From the NCBI GenBank assembly GCA_002493325.1, contig DKYL01000003.1:1090-8518 (forward strand): a stretch of DNA of 7,429 nt. The letters are read 5' to 3'. The stretch's first letter is position 1. Every line of letters starts with the position of its first letter. The DNA comes from Ruminococcaceae bacterium UBA7101 (lineage in GTDB: Bacteria; Bacillota; Clostridia; Oscillospirales; Acutalibacteraceae). The notes beneath the pieces are model-generated. The model had not been told where the DNA came from, searched no databases, and saw only the letters and a list, made by a program, of their open reading frames with translations. Shown here piece after piece: positions 5,907 to 7,429 of this stretch. Both the position numbers and the translations under genes were made by a program.

Positions 5907-7271
5907 TTATTGATTTTCGGTGTTGTTGAATTCCTGTTCCTCTTTGTATCCTATATTATATATGAATTTCATGGATGCGGTCATTATAGCAAGTCCTATA
6001 ATTAACAGAATGATATATAAATTTTTAATGTTCTTTGAAACCTCTGCTGTCTGTACTGCTGAGCTTTCAATATATCCGACTGATTTGAGTGCAAGTGCCA
6101 AAAGTGCCGAGCCTATGCCCTGAGCAAGCTTGCGGAAGAAAGAATAGAGTGCATATAATGAGCCTTCCTCGCGAACACCTTTTTTTCTGTAGCTGTCCTC
6201 AATACAGTCTGCAATGATTGCCCATACGATTATCTGGAACACACAGCAGCCTGTGTTAACAAACATAAGACCTATAACATAAATGATAATTCCCTTCATA
6301 TCAGGTGTTATAGGGAGGAACAGCATAATAATACCTGCAATAACACTTACAAGACCGGATAAGGTCAGCAGTTTCTTTTTGCCTATTTTCGCTACAATGT
6401 TTGATGCAAACGGCATAAATGCTACAAGGGGGAGATAGGACGCAATCATTGCAAGCGTTGATTTCCCTGCATCGTTAAAATAGAACTGAAACACGAGATT
6501 GTTGGCGGACATTGTTGAATTGTAAAATATAACGACTGCGATTGTAGCAATTGTTATACCCACCATTGCACGGTTTGTAAAGAAGGATTTGATGGTGGAA
6601 ATGTAGCTGACCTTTTCAACCTTGTTTTCTCTGACAACTCTTTCCGTAACCATTTTCTGCATTGCAAAGAAGGTAAAGAATGCAGCTACGGAAAATACTA
6701 TGGAAATTATAAATAATCTGTTTGATGATAAAGTGTTGTCTTTATAAACGACTTTGGGAAGAAGCATAATAAGAACAGCAGGAAGAGCAGCTCCTATACT
6801 TCTGAAGGTTGATAATGTGGTGCGCTGCTTCGGGTCTTCTGTAATAACAGAATGAAGTGAGCCGTAGGGCACATTAATCATTGTATATGCAACAGACCAG
6901 AGGCAGTAGGACAGCAGACACCAAATGATTTTGCCTATTTGTGAAAATTCTTCCACAGGTGTAAATATCATTATGGAAAACACAACAAGTCCCACAGAAC
7001 CTATGGAAATCCATGGCATGAATTTGCTTTTTTTGCCGATATGTGTTCTGTCAACCATTGAACCTATAAGAACGTCGTTAACAGCATCCCATATTTTGGA
7101 TACAATAATGATCCACGCCCAGTGTGTTGCACTTAAGCCGATGCATTGTGTGTAGAACAGATACATATAGGATGATACAAGCTGAAAAGAAAAATTACAT
7201 CCCATATCACCGAATGCATATCCTATTTTGTCACGCATACCAAAGGGTCTTAAACTTTTGTTATTCTCCAT
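5907..7271 (-). CDS. GPH-family glycoside:cation symporter (MelB/UidB/XynP type)
   Basis: This 454-residue membrane protein has about 12 hydrophobic segments and matches the glycoside-pentoside-hexuronide:cation symporter family (TC 2.A.2), which imports sugars with Na+ or H+. Near the N-terminus, KIGYAFGDMG (15-24, Asp22) and WDAVNDVLIGSMVDRT (61-76, Asp62 and Asp66) match the positions of MelB Asp19, Asp55 and Asp59, which serve sugar and cation binding. SKFMPWI (82-88) and a polar central loop near 205-230 also fit. FFRKLAQGIGSAL (378-390) carries a Lys at the position of MelB Lys377. AAGGAG (7284-7279) lies 7 nt before the ATG. It is the first gene of an operon with the GH2 enzyme, so the transported sugar is probably the GH2 substrate, a beta-galactoside or similar. 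The sugar and coupling ion cannot be told from sequence. Length is normal and no defect is seen. Confidence 0.94.
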   Translation of the reverse strand: MENNKSLRPFGMRDKIGYAFGDMGCNFSFQLVSSYMYLFYTQCIGLSATHWAWIIIVSKIWDAVNDVLIGSMVDRTHIGKKSKFMPWISIGSVGLVVFSIMIFTPVEEFSQIGKIIWCLLSYCLWSVAYTMINVPYGSLHSVITEDPKQRTTLSTFRSIGAALPAVLIMLLPKVVYKDNTLSSNRLFIISIVFSVAAFFTFFAMQKMVTERVVRENKVEKVSYISTIKSFFTNRAMVGITIATIAVVIFYNSTMSANNLVFQFYFNDAGKSTLAMIASYLPLVAFMPFASNIVAKIGKKKLLTLSGLVSVIAGIIMLFLPITPDMKGIIIYVIGLMFVNTGCCVFQIIVWAIIADCIEDSYRKKGVREEGSLYALYSFFRKLAQGIGSALLALALKSVGYIESSAVQTAEVSKNIKNLYIILLIIGLAIMTASMKFIYNIGYKEEQEFNNTENQ

Positions 7272-7301
7272 AACTCTGCTCCTTATCTTTATTGCATAAG
7301 T

Positions 7302-7317
7302 GTATACTTAAATATAC
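7302..7317. promoter_or_regulatory. 16-bp near-perfect palindrome in the operon leader, operator-like
   Basis: GTATACTTAAATATAC is symmetric except at one central pair. On the minus strand it lies about 10 to 25 nt after the predicted transcription start and upstream of the ribosome binding site, a usual place for a repressor operator. The word GTATACT at its left end occurs again at 7404-7410, inside the palindrome over the divergent promoter. In such AT-rich DNA chance symmetry is possible. Confidence 0.4.
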
Positions 7318-7331
7318 CTTATATACATTAT

Positions 7332-7360
7332 ATTATATAATATAAATTTTTTCGTTTCAA
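7332..7360 (-). promoter_or_regulatory. Sigma-A-type promoter of the symporter-GH2 operon
   Basis: Reading the minus strand, TTGAAA (7360-7355) and TATAAT (7337-7332) are separated by exactly 17 bases. A second TATAAT (7332-7327) overlaps the first by one base. The start would be near 7325, giving a leader of about 54 nt. The -10 region is embedded in an 18-bp perfect palindrome (7328-7345) of pure A and T, which may only reflect composition. Confidence 0.75.
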
Positions 7361-7382
7361 CCAACAATGTAATAAGTTTTTG

Positions 7383-7412
7383 TTGATTTTTAGTATTAAT
7401 ATGGTATACTAA
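7383..7412 (+). promoter_or_regulatory. Probable divergent promoter overlapped by a palindrome
   Basis: On the plus strand TTGATT (7383-7388) and TATACT (7405-7410) are 16 bases apart, and TGG before TATACT makes an extended -10. TTAGTAT (7390-7396) and ATACTAA (7406-7412) form a 7-bp inverted repeat with a 9-base spacer that covers the spacer and the -10 box, as an operator would. The gene it would drive begins beyond the window end; a regulator of the symporter-GH2 operon is a reasonable guess, but nothing of it is visible. Confidence 0.45.
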
Positions 7413-7429
7413 TTTAGATTAAAAATTCT

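Noticed and set aside
7328..7345. 18-bp perfect palindrome of only A and T as an operator
   Set aside because: It coincides with the -10 boxes and such symmetry is easily produced by alternating A and T; no independent evidence supports an operator.

Overview
The window looks like a piece of chromosome from an anaerobic, AT-rich Clostridia-type Firmicute, most likely a gut Oscillospirales or Lachnospirales relative. The clues are AGGAGG-type ribosome binding sites, sigma-A-like promoters (TTGNAA-17-TATAAT), U-tailed intrinsic terminators, and protein sequences of the clostridial type. The genus cannot be fixed from the sequence alone. No phage, CRISPR, transposase or tRNA gene is visible.

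Layout: (1) 1-2281, plus strand: the end of a homoserine dehydrogenase gene (hom, 5' end outside the window) followed by a complete aspartate kinase gene (lysC). Together they cover two steps of the aspartate pathway towards Thr, Met and Lys. lysC carries a well-formed internal ribosome binding site and an in-frame ATG at codon 246, so it may also yield a separate regulatory beta subunit. (2) 2282-2682: a 401-base gene-free stretch that is unusually rich in inverted repeats. Two near-identical copies of a terminator stem bracket a segment holding a long-loop hairpin, a 57-nt stem-loop with a tandem G-A internal loop, a strong bidirectional terminator and a further 42-nt imperfect palindrome. 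It looks like a compound repeat that inserted into, or was built around, the lysC terminator. (3) 2683-3612, plus strand: a GH43-like cytoplasmic glycosidase with its own promoter. (4) 3613-3661: one hairpin that can terminate both converging transcripts. (5) 7271-3662, minus strand: a two-gene operon of a GPH-family sugar:cation symporter and a GH2 beta-galactosidase-like enzyme, 16 nt apart, with a recognisable promoter. (6) 7272-7429: a very AT-rich regulatory region with several palindromes and a probable divergent plus-strand promoter firing out of the window, where a regulator of the operon may lie.

The sugar genes form a plausible small catabolic locus. The symporter would import a short beta-linked oligosaccharide, probably a galactoside. 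The cytoplasmic GH2 enzyme would cleave it, and the GH43-like enzyme could remove another sugar such as arabinose, xylose or galactose. Nothing in the coding part is a new system. The most unusual sequence is the structured intergenic block at 2296-2616.
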